Shown piece by piece: positions 10,491-18,850 of a stretch of DNA of 43,568 nt (its first letter is position 1; every line of letters starts with the position of its first letter). A model generated the notes under the pieces. It made no database searches and had not been told where the DNA came from. It was given only the letters and a program-made list of their open reading frames with translations. A program made the translations under genes and the position numbers. Location: NCBI GenBank assembly GCA_000806015.1, contig JWKY01000001.1, positions 1-43,568 on the forward strand, read 5' to 3'. This stretch comes from an archaeon GW2011_AR19. Lineage in GTDB: Archaea; Nanobdellota; Nanobdellia; Pacearchaeales; GW2011-AR1.

Positions 10491-10502
10491 TTTTATAATT
10501 TT

Positions 10503-10670
10503 TTATGTAAATGCCTTCATGACTAAAGCAATTATAAATCCTATAAACCCGAGAATTAAAATTCCGATTGCCGAGACTTTTGCAACTTTTTCAAATTCTT
10601 CTTTTGTGGGTTTTTTTAAAGTATGCCAGACACGGACGCATTTGCTGAAAAAAGATTTTATTGATTCCAT
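10503..10670 (-). CDS. secE: Preprotein translocase subunit SecE (Sec61 gamma)
   Basis: The ORF track misses this 55-aa gene: MESIKSFFSKCVRVWHTL.... It shows the amphipathic helix of archaeal SecE ('RVWHTLKKPTKEEFEKVAKVS') followed by one transmembrane helix ('AIGILILGFIGFIIALVM'). SecE clamps the two halves of SecY in the protein-conducting channel. Its position upstream of spt5 and rpl11 and downstream of ftsZ matches the conserved archaeal order. Confidence 0.93.
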   Translation of the reverse strand: MESIKSFFSKCVRVWHTLKKPTKEEFEKVAKVSAIGILILGFIGFIIALVMKAFT

Positions 10671-10726
10671 GATTAAATTAGAAAGGCAGGGTTTTTAAGA
10701 TATTCGGAAAATAAAAAATATTCAAA

Positions 10727-11593
10727 TTAATAAATCTCCTCAACTTTCTTTAATAATTTTTTCTTTCTTTTCTTTAGTTTTTCTGGAGCATCTAAAAAAT
10801 TTTCTTCAGAAATAATGCCATCGCCGGATTTTAGTTCAAGTTCTTTTCTTGCGTTTCCTGCAACTTCTCCTCCTTGTTTAGCTGCAAATTTATTTTCATC
10901 AAAGCCTTTTGCATCTTTAGTTTTTGCAATTCTTGTTGTTGCAGCTTCGCCTAACATAGTAAAAATTAATTCCAAATCATCCATATGGTCTCTTAAATTT
11001 TCCCTGTTTAATTTTTTTAATTTTTTATATTCTTCAATACTTTTCCCGAATGTTGCCTGACTTATTTCATTTGTTAAAATTGCAAATTCAATTTCCTCTT
11101 TGATTCCCCTATTTTTCCACTCATCTGTTAATTCCTGTCTTATTGCGATTCCCCTTAATCTTTTTTCAATCCAATCTTTTGAATATCCTTTTTGTTCATA
11201 TAATTGTTTCATTCTTTCCTGAGCTAATTCAGGATTTTCAATTTCCTGAACTCTTTCATAACCAATTTTTGCAAGCCATCTTTTAAACGGCTCTGCTTTT
11301 TTAGACGGGACTGACTGAATTATTCTAAAAATTCCTTCTGTGTCTGCGCAATCTGTCAAATATTCTTTTCCATCTCCTGATTTTAATTTCAGTTGCCGAC
11401 AAAATGTCGATAACTCAATCTCGCTTGATTCTAATTCTCTCTTTTTTAATCTATACCAGTAATCATTCGGGTCCGTACTTTCAGTTAAAACTTCTATAAT
11501 ATCAATAATAGAAAAAAACCATTTATCATCAACAAGTTTTCTTCTTATTGCTTTTCCTTTGAAAATTGCTATATGGGTTTCATTTTTTTCCAT
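10727..11593 (-). CDS. DinD-like protein with Bro-N domain
   Basis: A 288-aa protein with an N-terminal Bro-N domain (about residues 1-115: 'RRKLVDDKWFFSIIDIIEVLT', 'DTEGIFRIIQSVPSKKAEPFKRWLA'). The second half is as in DNA-damage-inducible protein D: 'RLRGIAIRQELTDEWKNRGI' and 'EFAILTNEISQATFGKS'. The family is spread by phages and plasmids and is common in small-genome bacteria and archaea. The biochemical role is not settled. It sits, with cutA, between ftsZ and secE, so it is probably an insertion into a conserved cluster. Confidence 0.8.
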   Translation of the reverse strand: MEKNETHIAIFKGKAIRRKLVDDKWFFSIIDIIEVLTESTDPNDYWYRLKKRELESSEIELSTFCRQLKLKSGDGKEYLTDCADTEGIFRIIQSVPSKKAEPFKRWLAKIGYERVQEIENPELAQERMKQLYEQKGYSKDWIEKRLRGIAIRQELTDEWKNRGIKEEIEFAILTNEISQATFGKSIEEYKKLKKLNRENLRDHMDDLELIFTMLGEAATTRIAKTKDAKGFDENKFAAKQGGEVAGNARKELELKSGDGIISEENFLDAPEKLKKRKKKLLKKVEEIY

Positions 11594-11634
11594 GATAGAT
11601 TAAAAGAATAAGAGTTTAAAATTATATTGTTAAA

Positions 11635-11943
11635 TTATTTAGTTTCTGATTTTATCCAATCTGCATATTCTTTATTAGACTCAACATTTATCTTCATGAT
11701 ACAAGGAATTTTGTATGGATGAATCTTCTTTATTTCTGATTTAACTTTTTCCCAATTTTCTTTTTTTGTTTTAAAAATTGAAATAATTTCGTTGCACTCG
11801 ACAATTTTCCCAGTCCAGCATGAAGTTGCTTTAATCGGAAAAATATTTGCACATGCGATTAGTCTTTTTTTAAGCAAATGTTGAACAGCCTTATTCGCTT
11901 CTTTTATATTCGGATAAGTTACATAAATTAGTATAAACCCCAT
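11635..11943 (-). CDS. cutA: CutA1 divalent-ion tolerance family protein
   Basis: The 102-aa protein has the complete CutA1 ferredoxin-like fold: 'LIYVTYPNIKEANKAVQHLLKKRLIACANI', the conserved Trp segment 'TSCWTGKIVE', and 'IKKIHPYKIPCIMKINV'. CutA1 forms very stable trimers that bind metal ions; its cellular role remains unclear. A TTTAAAA box lies about 25 nt upstream, so it has its own promoter. Confidence 0.92.
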   Translation of the reverse strand: MGFILIYVTYPNIKEANKAVQHLLKKRLIACANIFPIKATSCWTGKIVECNEIISIFKTKKENWEKVKSEIKKIHPYKIPCIMKINVESNKEYADWIKSETK

Positions 11944-12021
11944 AATTTTATTAAAGAAAGGAGAGTTTTAAACATTGTGGGAAATTAAATTTATTTGTTT
12001 CTGAAATACTTGCTCACTTCG

Positions 12022-12131
12022 TTCGCAGAGATTAAAAAAATTGTCGTGTTGGAAAAGTTCATGTTATTCTTAGAAAATAAATGAATTAACACGCAAAGCC
12101 CGTTTCAGTAGAAATTATAAATAAATCCGAG
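12022..12131 (-). repeat. Dispersed intergenic repeat, copy B (inverted relative to copy A)
   Basis: This occupies the gap between cutA and ftsZ. Read on the minus strand it aligns over ~110 bp with 2395-2497: CTCGGATTTA..., a middle 'TTAATTCA', then the identical 18-mer AACTTTTCCAACACGACA and a CTGCGAA end. No ORF is visible. Flanking GC-richer words (GTGGAGCGAGGAGTA; GCTCACTTCGTTCGC) resemble parts of the tRNA-associated repeat at 25.5 and 32.7 kb. Confidence 0.65.
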
Positions 12132-12161
12132 TGGAGCGAGGAGTAATTCTAAAAACAAAAA

Positions 12162-13277
12162 TCATTCAAAAAATTCAATTCCAAGTTCCTCTTCAATTTC
12201 TTTGTGTTTTAAAGATTCGGTAGAATCTCTGCCCCCGGAAATTTGCGCGCTTTTGACTCCTGTAACAATTAATAAAACTCTGATGGATTTATCAAGGTCT
12301 TCTGAAATCTGCGCTCCGCCGATTAATTTAGCCTCGGGATTTAATTTATTTCCAACTGTTTCAATTATTAATTTATATTCATCTAAACTCATATCCGGTC
12401 CTCCGAAAACATTGACAAGCGCCCCGGTAGCATTAGATATATCAACATCTAAAAGAGGATTGTCCATTGCTTTTTCAACTGCTTCTATTGCTCTGTCTGC
12501 AGTATCGGACTCTCCCATTCCAATTAATGAAACTCCGCCGTTGGTCATTACTGCCCGGATATCTGCAAAATCTAAATTCACAAGTCCGTTTGTTGTTACA
12601 AGTTCAGTAATTCCTTTAACTGCATTTGTAAGAATCTCGTCGGCAATTTTAAAAGCGGTCTGCAAAGGCAATTTAGGGGCTAATTCAAGAAGTTTGTCAT
12701 TGGGGATGATAATTAAAGTATCAACAAAAGATTCTAATTTTTCTAATCCAATCATGGCATTTTCAATTCTCTTTTGTCCCTCTATTGTAAAAGGCAGAGT
12801 AACGACGCCAATTACCAAAGCGCCATTTTTTTTCGCGATTTTAGCAATTTCCGGGGCAGCTCCTGTTCCGGTTCCGCCTCCTAAACCGCAAGTTATGAAA
12901 ATCATGTCGCTTCCAGAGAGTTTTTTCTTTATTTCAGACATTGATTCTTTAGCTGCTTCTTCTCCAATTCTGGGATTGCTTCCTGCGCCAAGCCCTTGAG
13001 TCAATTCCTTGCCAATAAGAATTTTATGGTCTGCATCCGTATATAATAAATCCTGAGCATCAGTATTAATCGCAATTAACTCTCCTCCCTTAATTCCGAT
13101 TTCTTTCATTCTGTTCAAAGAATTATTTCCGCCTCCGCCGACTCCAATAATTTTAATTTTAGCGACTTGTTTTTTCAAAATTTCAGCTAACTCCTTGTCA
13201 ATTTCTTTGACTTCTGAACTAACCTTAAGATCTGCAGATGTTACTCTGCTATCCCTTTCTGAATATGATTGTTCCAT
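12162..13277 (-). CDS. ftsZ: Cell division GTPase FtsZ
   Basis: A 371-aa tubulin-family GTPase that polymerises into the division ring. Nucleotide-binding motifs are complete: 'GVGGGGNNSLNRM', 'NTDAQDL', the tubulin signature 'GGGTGTGAAP', and the T7 synergy loop 'NLDFADIRAVM'. The N-terminal ~38 residues and short acidic C-terminal end fit archaeal FtsZ1-like proteins. It heads the ftsZ-secE-spt5-rpl11 region. Confidence 0.96.
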   Translation of the reverse strand: MEQSYSERDSRVTSADLKVSSEVKEIDKELAEILKKQVAKIKIIGVGGGGNNSLNRMKEIGIKGGELIAINTDAQDLLYTDADHKILIGKELTQGLGAGSNPRIGEEAAKESMSEIKKKLSGSDMIFITCGLGGGTGTGAAPEIAKIAKKNGALVIGVVTLPFTIEGQKRIENAMIGLEKLESFVDTLIIIPNDKLLELAPKLPLQTAFKIADEILTNAVKGITELVTTNGLVNLDFADIRAVMTNGGVSLIGMGESDTADRAIEAVEKAMDNPLLDVDISNATGALVNVFGGPDMSLDEYKLIIETVGNKLNPEAKLIGGAQISEDLDKSIRVLLIVTGVKSAQISGGRDSTESLKHKEIEEELGIEFFE

Positions 13278-13333
13278 GATTAAAAAAAGTTAATTTCATT
13301 TAAAAAAATATCTATAATGGAATGATACGATTT

Positions 13334-14044
13334 TTAAATTTCTTTTTCAATTTTTTCAGTTAAATTATATGAAAGTTTAACATAATAAGAAATTTCTTCT
13401 TTTGATAATGGTTTTTTATCATTATAATAATTGGTTAAATTTTTTAAATCTTCAGTCATTTCTTTAGAAAATTCAAGATTTTTAAAACATTCATCAAAAT
13501 CATATACGTAGCTTTTGTTCTTGAAATAATTTAAAACCTGCAATTTTCTCCTAATATGGAACATTAAATATTTCGTTGCTGTGAATTCTTTCCAGTTTGG
13601 AAGAAGTTTTTCTAAGTCAACTTTATCTTTTTCTTCAGTGTGCAGTTTGGTTATTCCCCTTTTTGGAGGATTTTTTAAAAGATATTTTTTAAGAGATTTA
13701 AATTCCGGCGTAGAATATAAAATTCTGCTCCCTTTTTCAGAAGCCAAAGCCCAATAAGTAGACCAGCTCTTTCCTGAAACTAAATTTTCTTTTGCATATT
13801 TCAAATCCATTAAATTTTGAATGCTTAAATTTTTTTCAGTTCTCTCTTCAAATACTCGCTTTTTCTCTTCATCTAAATTTAGATTTTCCTTTTTCTTTAA
13901 AAGCACAATTGTATCAATATCTGATTTTCCTTCAACATATTTTCCTGTAACAACGGAACCAAATAGGACAACTGAAGCAAGATTATCTTTGTATCTACTA
14001 ACAAAATAATTTTTTATTTTTTTAAGTGAATTTTCTAAGAGCAT
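13334..14044 (-). CDS. Nucleotidyltransferase-domain protein
   Basis: The 236-aa protein has the pol-beta-type nucleotidyltransferase motif 'LFGSVVTGKYVEGKSDIDTIVLL' at about residues 26-50 (GS...D-x-D, both metal-binding Asp present). A C-terminal helical region of ~90 residues ('KYLMFHIRRKLQVLNYF') may be a substrate- or HEPN-like domain. The start overlaps the end of the phosphatase-like gene by 10 nt, so they are translationally coupled. The substrate is unknown; resemblance to antitoxin-type MNT domains is possible. Confidence 0.7.
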   Translation of the reverse strand: MLLENSLKKIKNYFVSRYKDNLASVVLFGSVVTGKYVEGKSDIDTIVLLKKKENLNLDEEKKRVFEERTEKNLSIQNLMDLKYAKENLVSGKSWSTYWALASEKGSRILYSTPEFKSLKKYLLKNPPKRGITKLHTEEKDKVDLEKLLPNWKEFTATKYLMFHIRRKLQVLNYFKNKSYVYDFDECFKNLEFSKEMTEDLKNLTNYYNDKKPLSKEEISYYVKLSYNLTEKIEKEI

Positions 14045-15012
14045 ATTGCGTTATAAAAAGCATTTGTGTCGTTTTCTAATTCCTCTGGACCAGGCAATCT
14101 ATCATTAAGTCTATTAAACGGCTCACAACTTTTATAGACGTTTAAAGAATCGCCCTTTTTTAAGGGTTTATAATACTGAATTAATGTTCCTTCGGTTTTA
14201 ACTCCATTTTTGCATAATTTTTCCATCCCTTTGAAATCTTTTTGTCTTAATTTATCTGCAAATTCCCCTGAAAAAAGAATTGATTCTAAACCATCTGAAT
14301 AAATAATTAAATGTTCATTTGGTTTTATTTCTTGTGTCGCTGTTCTGACATAGTTCATCGCTGTTTCTTCGCCAGTTAAAACTCCAAATGAATGTTCTTC
14401 TGAAGGATTATTTCTATAATCTCCTCTTACAATTCTTCTTGCTTCTGGATTTCTCCAATCTATTGATTGAAGTCTTTTATCCTGCCAAATATATTTGTCG
14501 TGTTTATCTGGACCTTGATTTTCTGTTCTAAATTTTAAATTTCCTTTTTCATCAAAAATAGCAACCCCGCAATCTGTTAAAAAACCAAGATAAACCACGC
14601 CATCATCTAATGATACTCCAGAAGCAACACAACCAGCAAAATCTCTTAAAACATAATCTGGTTCTGGCATATTTTGAGCATTCCATTCTTCAATTCTTTT
14701 ATTTGCTTCTTCAAAAGCTGTTCTTATTGCTTTTTCATTTCTGTTTGCTAATTCATAATCTCTTAAAATCAAAGGAAAAGTTTGCGTAAAAATGTTTGAT
14801 GCAATTTTTGCGGGGCTTGGTCTTGGATATCCGAAAGCAAAATTAATTTTTCCTTTTAATGTTTTCATATCTGGTAAAAATTCATAAGGGTCTCTTGTTA
14901 TACCGTCGGCAACAGCGAAAATTTCATTTTCAGAGTCAATACTAAATGAATCTTCTGTTGGCATTAAAGCAATTTTCTTCTTTTGATTTGTAGCAATGAA
15001 TCCATTTGTCAT
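14035..15012 (-). CDS. PP2C (PPM)-like protein phosphatase
   Basis: A 325-aa protein with the PPM fold order: 'EDSFSIDSENEIFAVADGITRD' (metal-binding Asp residues), 'FAGCVASGVSLDDGVVYLGFLTDCGVAIFDEKG', and 'EHLIIYSDGLESIL' (late catalytic Asp). Such enzymes remove phosphate from Ser/Thr. Spacing is looser than in classical PP2C, so it may have diverged. A clear TATA box (GTTTATAAAC) is 27 nt upstream. It is coupled to the nucleotidyltransferase gene. Confidence 0.65.
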   Translation of the reverse strand: MTNGFIATNQKKKIALMPTEDSFSIDSENEIFAVADGITRDPYEFLPDMKTLKGKINFAFGYPRPSPAKIASNIFTQTFPLILRDYELANRNEKAIRTAFEEANKRIEEWNAQNMPEPDYVLRDFAGCVASGVSLDDGVVYLGFLTDCGVAIFDEKGNLKFRTENQGPDKHDKYIWQDKRLQSIDWRNPEARRIVRGDYRNNPSEEHSFGVLTGEETAMNYVRTATQEIKPNEHLIIYSDGLESILFSGEFADKLRQKDFKGMEKLCKNGVKTEGTLIQYYKPLKKGDSLNVYKSCEPFNRLNDRLPGPEELENDTNAFYNAICS

Positions 15013-15131
15013 ATTGTAAATAAAGATCCTTAGTTTATAAACTTTTCTACTTTGAAGGGGTTACTAATTATGGAATTTTATCCATTTAAAATAATCATTA
15101 AGTTTTTATATTTGGATTATCCCTTTAAATT

Positions 15132-15839
15132 ATGAATAAAAGAATTTTTGGATTATTCTTGTTTATAACTTCTTTAACGATATTGTTTTACAAAATAAAT
15201 TTTAATTTAACTGGAAATCTTATAAGAAATTATTTTCAAGAAAGTACTTTAATCCATATTCTTGGTTTCTCTTTGTTATTTGTTTCATTAATTCTGTTTT
15301 TATACAGAAAAAATTTGGATGCAGTAATAATTCCCACAGGACCAAGCATAGATGAAGGTTTTGAAAGAGCTCATAAAACGGGAGAGTATTATGAAAAAGG
15401 AAACAAAATAAAATATTTTGTGATTAGTGGCGAAGATAAAAAACATTCATCAAAAGTTCAAAGAGATACAATTTATAGAGAATTAAGACGACATAATATA
15501 AAGTCGTCTAAAATAAAAATTGAAAATAAATCGCATGATACTTTAGAAAATGTAATTTATTCTATGAAAAAATTAAAAAATGCCAAAAGAATTGGGATTG
15601 TTTCATATCCTCAACATTTGAATAGATTTGAGTATATTATTAAAAAAGCAAAAGAAGAAGGAATAATTGACAAAAACATAAAAATTGAAAAGATACCTAT
15701 AAAACAAAATGCAAATGAATTTTTTTATGGAATAATCGCAAACTTAAAAGAGAGATATAGATTAAGACACGGGATAAAAGAAGCTGAAAGACATAAAACG
15801 GGCAAATTTGGTCAATTTATTAAGAAGTTGATTGATTAG
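15132..15839 (+). CDS. DUF218 (YdcF/SanA-like) membrane protein
   Basis: Two N-terminal transmembrane helices (about residues 5-25 and 38-57) are followed by a DUF218 Rossmann-like domain. Landmarks are 'DAVIIPTGPSIDEGFERAHKTGEYY', 'YFVISGE', and the family motif 'SHDTLENVIYSMKKL', plus 'IGIVSYPQHLNRF'. In bacteria relatives affect envelope integrity. In archaea the role is unknown. The 3' end overlaps the convergent FKBP gene by 20 nt. A TATA-like TTTTATATT is about 28 nt upstream. Confidence 0.75.
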   Translation: MNKRIFGLFLFITSLTILFYKINFNLTGNLIRNYFQESTLIHILGFSLLFVSLILFLYRKNLDAVIIPTGPSIDEGFERAHKTGEYYEKGNKIKYFVISGEDKKHSSKVQRDTIYRELRRHNIKSSKIKIENKSHDTLENVIYSMKKLKNAKRIGIVSYPQHLNRFEYIIKKAKEEGIIDKNIKIEKIPIKQNANEFFYGIIANLKERYRLRHGIKEAERHKTGKFGQFIKKLID

Positions 15840-16536
15840 TTTTTTCATCTTTCTTAGGTTGCTTAATATCTTTATCCTCTTTAATTTCCAACTCCATGCC
15901 GAAAATTTCCTTGAATTTTTCTTTAAAAATTCCAACAAAAATTTTAAGTTGTTTATCTGATTCCGGAATTTCATAAATCACTTTTTTATTATCTTGAGCA
16001 ACAGCAAATTTAAAATCCTGTTTGAAAATAAAGCTGTTAAATGCTTTGATTTTCTCTTCAATATCCTGAATTATTTTTTTTACATTTATTTCATAAATAA
16101 CTTCTTTTCCCGCAAGAGGATGATTAAAATCAACCAAAACTCTGCCGCCGGAAACAGAAAGAACTTTTCCCATTTTTCCGTCAAAATTCAGCGCTGCGCC
16201 CTGAACAGGATTTATTTTGTGCTGAAAAAAAACTTTTATAGGAATCATTTTAACTAATTCGCGGAGCCGTTTTCCAAAAGCTTTTTCAGAAGAAAGTTCA
16301 ATTTTATGTTTTCCAATTTCTTTTCCAATAAGATAATCATCAACGCCTCCAAGAAACATTCCTTCACCAAGACAATAGATAAGAGGTTTTGTTTCATGGG
16401 AATGGTCGTTTTTGTGCCCTTGAGAAACATGTAATTTATCTAATTCTTCTTTTATGTTAGAATCAAAAATATCGCCGGTGTCTTTGATTATTCCGGTAAA
16501 TTCTATTTCAATAAAATCTTTTTTTTGCAATGTCAT
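15820..16536 (-). CDS. FKBP-type peptidyl-prolyl cis-trans isomerase (SlyD-like)
   Basis: A 238-aa isomerase/chaperone. The FKBP domain ('KDFIEIEFTGIIKDTGDIFDSN', 'PLIYCLGEGMFLGGVDDYLIGKEIG') is followed by an insert-in-flap (IF) chaperone segment and the returning strand 'VLVDFNHPLAGKEVIYEINV', as in SlyD and archaeal FKBPs. A ~90-residue C-terminal extension ends in a charged tail. It shares a 51-bp divergent promoter with aIF5A. Confidence 0.92.
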   Translation of the reverse strand: MTLQKKDFIEIEFTGIIKDTGDIFDSNIKEELDKLHVSQGHKNDHSHETKPLIYCLGEGMFLGGVDDYLIGKEIGKHKIELSSEKAFGKRLRELVKMIPIKVFFQHKINPVQGAALNFDGKMGKVLSVSGGRVLVDFNHPLAGKEVIYEINVKKIIQDIEEKIKAFNSFIFKQDFKFAVAQDNKKVIYEIPESDKQLKIFVGIFKEKFKEIFGMELEIKEDKDIKQPKKDEKTNQSTS

Positions 16537-16554
16537 ATAAAAAAGTAATTCACA

Positions 16555-16563
16555 ACTTTTATA
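16555..16563. promoter_or_regulatory. Shared palindromic TATA box between FKBP and aIF5A
   Basis: TTTATAAA lies in the 51-bp divergent gap. Its centre is about 29 nt from the aIF5A ATG and 23 nt from the FKBP ATG. Being palindromic, one TATA box could fire leaderless transcripts both ways. Confidence 0.5.
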
Positions 16564-16587
16564 AATCTATTTCTTCTGATTATTTTT

Positions 16588-16980
16588 ATGGTATTAAAAA
16601 TTATTAACGCTACTGAGGCAAAATCGGGCGCTAATATTATTATTGACGGAGTTCCCTGCACTGTAAGAAGTATGGATGTTTCTAAAACCGGAAAGCACGG
16701 ACATTCTAAATGCAGATTTGAAGCTATTGGAATAATCAGCGGACAAAAGAAAGTTTTTGTAATGCCCGGGCATGATAGAATAGAAGTTCCGTTGGTTGAA
16801 AAGAAAAAAGGCCAGATACTTTCTAAATTAGACGGGAAAGTCAGTCTTATGGATTTAGAGAGTTTTGAAACAATTGAAGTTCCATGCCCTGATAAAGAGG
16901 TTTTTGAAGAATTAGAAGAAAACGGAAACTGTGAATATTGGAATGTTGAAGGCGAGAAAATTGTAAAAAGAAAGCTTTAA
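16588..16980 (+). CDS. eif5A: Translation initiation factor aIF5A
   Basis: The 130-aa factor binds the ribosome E site and rescues stalled translation. The hypusination loop is 'SKTGKHGHSKC', with Lys36 as the modified residue, followed by the OB-fold domain. The His-Ser after KHG differs from the usual archaeal KHGSAK. The ATG lies just after the expected transcription start. A candidate deoxyhypusine-hydroxylase-like protein is encoded at 33 kb. Confidence 0.95.
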   Translation: MVLKIINATEAKSGANIIIDGVPCTVRSMDVSKTGKHGHSKCRFEAIGIISGQKKVFVMPGHDRIEVPLVEKKKGQILSKLDGKVSLMDLESFETIEVPCPDKEVFEELEENGNCEYWNVEGEKIVKRKL

Positions 16981-17023
16981 TAATTAAATAATAAATTGAA
17001 AAAGGAAATAAATATAATAAAAA

Positions 17024-17185
17024 ATGGCAAAAATACCGGAAGCGCAAAACAGGCTTTTTAAAAATATTTTTATATGCAAGGAATGTAAAATAAGAATAAA
17101 ATCAGACTCTCAAAGAATTTTAAAAGGAAGAGTTAAATGCAGAAAATGCGGCAGAAAGGCATTTAGACCGATAAAAAAGAAATAA
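17024..17185 (+). CDS. rpl40e: Large subunit ribosomal protein eL40
   Basis: A 53-aa protein too short for the track. MAKIPEAQNRLFKNIFICK carries the family start (M-A-x-x-PEA), and two zinc-binding pairs, 'CKEC' and 'CRKC', end in 'GRKAFRPIKKK'. It follows aIF5A by 43 nt on the same strand and has an AAGGAAA motif upstream. Confidence 0.92.
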   Translation: MAKIPEAQNRLFKNIFICKECKIRIKSDSQRILKGRVKCRKCGRKAFRPIKKK

Positions 17186-17200
17186 AATTGAAATAAAAAA

Positions 17201-17266
17201 GAAAATTAAAAATTTTCATAGATACAAAACAGGAAATTTTGCATAAAGAAAATTAAAGATTTTCAT
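17201..17266 (+). repeat. Short palindromic element flanked by a 19-bp direct repeat
   Basis: A 28-bp core containing GATACAAAACAGGAAATTTT (stem CAAAA/TTTTG) lies between two near-identical 19-bp copies of GAAAATTAAAxATTTTCAT (17201-17219 and 17248-17266, one mismatch). The core is the same unit found twice in the uS4 tail (36886-36939). It sits just after eL40, in an untranslated gap. Confidence 0.65.
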
Positions 17267-17357
17267 GTTTTCTTCATTTCATTCAAAAAAAAGAAAATTA
17301 AAATCTATCAATCACTTTTTAAACCATTTTAACTAATTAAATTAAAGGAAATAAAAA

Positions 17358-18770
17358 ATGAGTTTTATTAAATACGATATAATTATCTTAAGTTTGTTTG
17401 TATTATTTGTTTCTCTTTTTTTATACAGAAATAGAAAAAATTTGAAAAAAGAAGGATTATTATTTTTATATAAAGCTAAATGGGGAATAACCCTCATTGA
17501 TAAAACTGCAAAAAAATTTCCAAAAGTCTTAAAATTTCTTAGCCATATTTCTATCGGAGTTGGTTATTTATTGATGGCGGGAATGCTGTATTTGTTTGGA
17601 AAAATTGTATACTTGTATATAGTATATCCCTCGATTGTTAGAGAAATAAAAATTCCTCCGATAATGCCTTTGATTCCTTACATTGATAAAATAGTTCCGA
17701 ATGCCCTCGGATTGCCGCCTTTTTATTTTGTATACTTTATAATTATTCTCGCAATAATTGCAATAAGCCATGAATTTGCTCATGGAATTTTTATGAGACG
17801 TTATAATATTCATATAAAATCCACCGGATTCGGGTTTTTTCCTTTTTTCCTGCCGGTATTTTTAGCGGCATTTGTTGAGCAGGACGAGAAAAGTATGGTA
17901 AAGGCAAGCAAATTCCAGCAGAAAGCTGTTTTAGCTGCAGGAACTTTTGCAAATATTTTAACTGCCATCTTGTTTTTCGGAATATTAATTTTATTTTTCT
18001 CTTTTGCTTTTAATCCGTCAGGAGTTGTTTTTGATAATTATGCTTATACTGCCGTTGGGGTTGGGGCAATTTCAATAGTAAACAATACTCCAATAGAAAA
18101 TGCAAATTACGAAAAAATTTTAGAATTAACAAATGAAAAAGGATTTACAAAAATCCAAACTAGCGAAGAAGACTATTTGATAACTAAGGATTTTTTAGAA
18201 CTTCAAAAAAATAACTCGGAATTTATTGCTGTTTATTTTGATGCCCCTGCAATTAATGCTGAACTAACGGGGGCTATTTTAGAAATTGAAGATTCAAAAA
18301 TTCAAAGTTTGGAAGATTTAAGCAAAACTCTTGAAAAATATTCTTCCGGAGACAAAGTAAATATTAAAACAAATGAAGGAGAATATCAAATTATCCTCGA
18401 TGAAAATCCAGAAACGGGAAAAGCTTGGTTAGGAATAAATTTTAATAATCTTGAGAGAAGCAGTGTCTTTGGAAAATTTATGAATTTTTTAACTTCATTT
18501 AAGAAACCTCACGTGTTTTATGAACCTGCGTTTAGAACAAGTAAATTTATTTATGATTTTATTTGGTGGCTTGTTTTAATTAGTTTAAGTGTTGCGTTAG
18601 TCAATATGCTCCCAATGGGAATCTTCGACGGCGGAAGATTTTTTTATCTGACAATGTGGCAAATTACTGGAAGCGAAAAAAAAGCAAAGAGATGGTTTGC
18701 ATTTGTAACTTATTTTTTACTGGGATTATTATTTGTATTAATGTTCTTTTGGGCTACTTCCTTTTTCTGA
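17358..18770 (+). CDS. Site-2 protease family membrane metalloprotease (M50)
   Basis: A 470-aa multi-pass protein that would cut substrates inside the membrane. The zinc site is complete: 'AISHEFAHGIFMRR' (HExxH) in one helix and 'NMLPMGIFDGGRFFY' (the LDG-type Asp) in a late helix. A degenerate PDZ-like domain lies between (about residues 230-360). Around seven hydrophobic segments are visible. A natural substrate is not apparent from context. A second, truncated copy of its last ~10 codons lies at 19197-19224. Confidence 0.9.
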   Translation: MSFIKYDIIILSLFVLFVSLFLYRNRKNLKKEGLLFLYKAKWGITLIDKTAKKFPKVLKFLSHISIGVGYLLMAGMLYLFGKIVYLYIVYPSIVREIKIPPIMPLIPYIDKIVPNALGLPPFYFVYFIIILAIIAISHEFAHGIFMRRYNIHIKSTGFGFFPFFLPVFLAAFVEQDEKSMVKASKFQQKAVLAAGTFANILTAILFFGILILFFSFAFNPSGVVFDNYAYTAVGVGAISIVNNTPIENANYEKILELTNEKGFTKIQTSEEDYLITKDFLELQKNNSEFIAVYFDAPAINAELTGAILEIEDSKIQSLEDLSKTLEKYSSGDKVNIKTNEGEYQIILDENPETGKAWLGINFNNLERSSVFGKFMNFLTSFKKPHVFYEPAFRTSKFIYDFIWWLVLISLSVALVNMLPMGIFDGGRFFYLTMWQITGSEKKAKRWFAFVTYFLLGLLFVLMFFWATSFF

Positions 18771-18850
18771 CAAAAAAATTAAATTATCAAAAGATATTTA
18801 AACTTAATATACATATTATTAATATAAATTAAAAAGAGGTTAAAAAAAAT

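Noticed and set aside
12202-12999. 265-aa plus-strand ORF opposite ftsZ
   Set aside because: A shadow of FtsZ in the complementary frame; no domain or promoter.
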